Assembly: GCA_947496705.1 (NCBI GenBank)
Contig: CANMDW010000010.1
Location: 1 to 64,000, forward strand
From: an uncultured Aquimarina sp.
Lineage (GTDB): Bacteria; Bacteroidota; Bacteroidia; Flavobacteriales; Flavobacteriaceae
Direction: 5' to 3'
Length of the DNA: 64,000 nt
The position numbers were made by a program, and so were the translations under genes. The notes below the pieces were generated by a model. That model saw only the letters and a list, made by a program, of their open reading frames with translations. It was not told the origin of the DNA and ran no database searches. Below, piece after piece: positions 63,950 through 64,000 of the stretch (position 1 is the stretch's first letter; each line of letters opens with the position of its first letter).

Positions 63950-64000
63950 GCAGAAACAGATCTATAGAAAACATCTGCATAACACCCTTAGAGTCTGTTT

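Noticed and set aside
1..64000. tRNA or rRNA genes, prophage, anti-phage system
   Set aside because: No cloverleaf T-arm words, rRNA motifs, integrase, terminase or known defence gene pairs were seen on either strand by reading; a dedicated scan was not possible.

Overview
The window reads as chromosomal DNA of a gliding marine-type member of the Flavobacteriaceae (Bacteroidota). The support is low G+C, gliding genes gldA, gldB and gldC, a type IX secretion (T9SS) C-terminal sorting domain, meso-DAP-type MurE, flavobacterial -7 boxes (TAnnTTTG) in front of many genes, DUF5777/YceI/LytTR families and few strong Shine-Dalgarno sequences. Genus is not determined; Aquimarina-like is a guess. Nearly all genes lie on the minus strand. 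I saw no tRNA, rRNA, CRISPR, prophage or intact insertion sequence.

1-1.4 kb: a small GIY-YIG gene bounded by 77-bp direct repeats that look like tandem copies of itself, then yqeY and a small membrane protein. 1.4-17.6 kb: a complete division and cell-wall (dcw) cluster in the order mraZ, rsmH, ftsL-like, ftsI (PASTA), murE, mraY, murD, ftsW, murG, murC, ftsQ, ftsA, ftsZ, with 10-bp-phased MraZ-type boxes over the promoter. murF, ddl and ftsB are not in the cluster. 17.8-25 kb: hydrolase, engB, gldC-gldB, nadE (separated from gldB by a 7-bp minisatellite), an atypical response regulator and a dnaG whose zinc ligands are missing.

25-33.4 kb (accessory): two paralogous copies of a three-gene set (small OB-fold membrane protein, YceI, DUF5777 barrel) diverge around a membrane-anchored LytTR regulator. 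The left copy also carries a c-type cytochrome lipoprotein and a secreted-repeat lipoprotein, and is interrupted by MITE-like inverted-repeat elements. I read this as a cell-envelope, possibly redox or quinone-linked, module. 33.5-42.3 kb: a large T9SS protein, a decayed copy of its leader, a third MITE, an ECF sigma / anti-sigma-like / barrel set, a polyprenyl synthase and a 21-bp heptad-coding minisatellite.

42.3-53.3 kb: rlmN, a DUF2147 protein, then rsgA, dtd, two DUF3857/transglutaminase proteins, a MazG-like protein, a small membrane protein, aroA and queA. 53.8-58.2 kb: a four-gene Phe/Tyr operon (pheA, aminotransferase, tyrA, DAHP synthase-chorismate mutase). It is preceded by a 25-codon leader peptide packed with Phe/Tyr/Trp codons, a competing RNA segment and a terminator directly before pheA: an attenuator, and the strongest regulatory finding here. 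58.3-64 kb: kbl and tdh for threonine breakdown with a divergent Lrp regulator, a GH1 glycosidase and gldA.

Several families of short palindromic and inverted-repeat elements (GCCTGCC/GGCAGGC palindromes, an AAGTGAT-ended 74-88 bp element, three MITEs) are scattered through intergenic DNA, usually just after stop codons.
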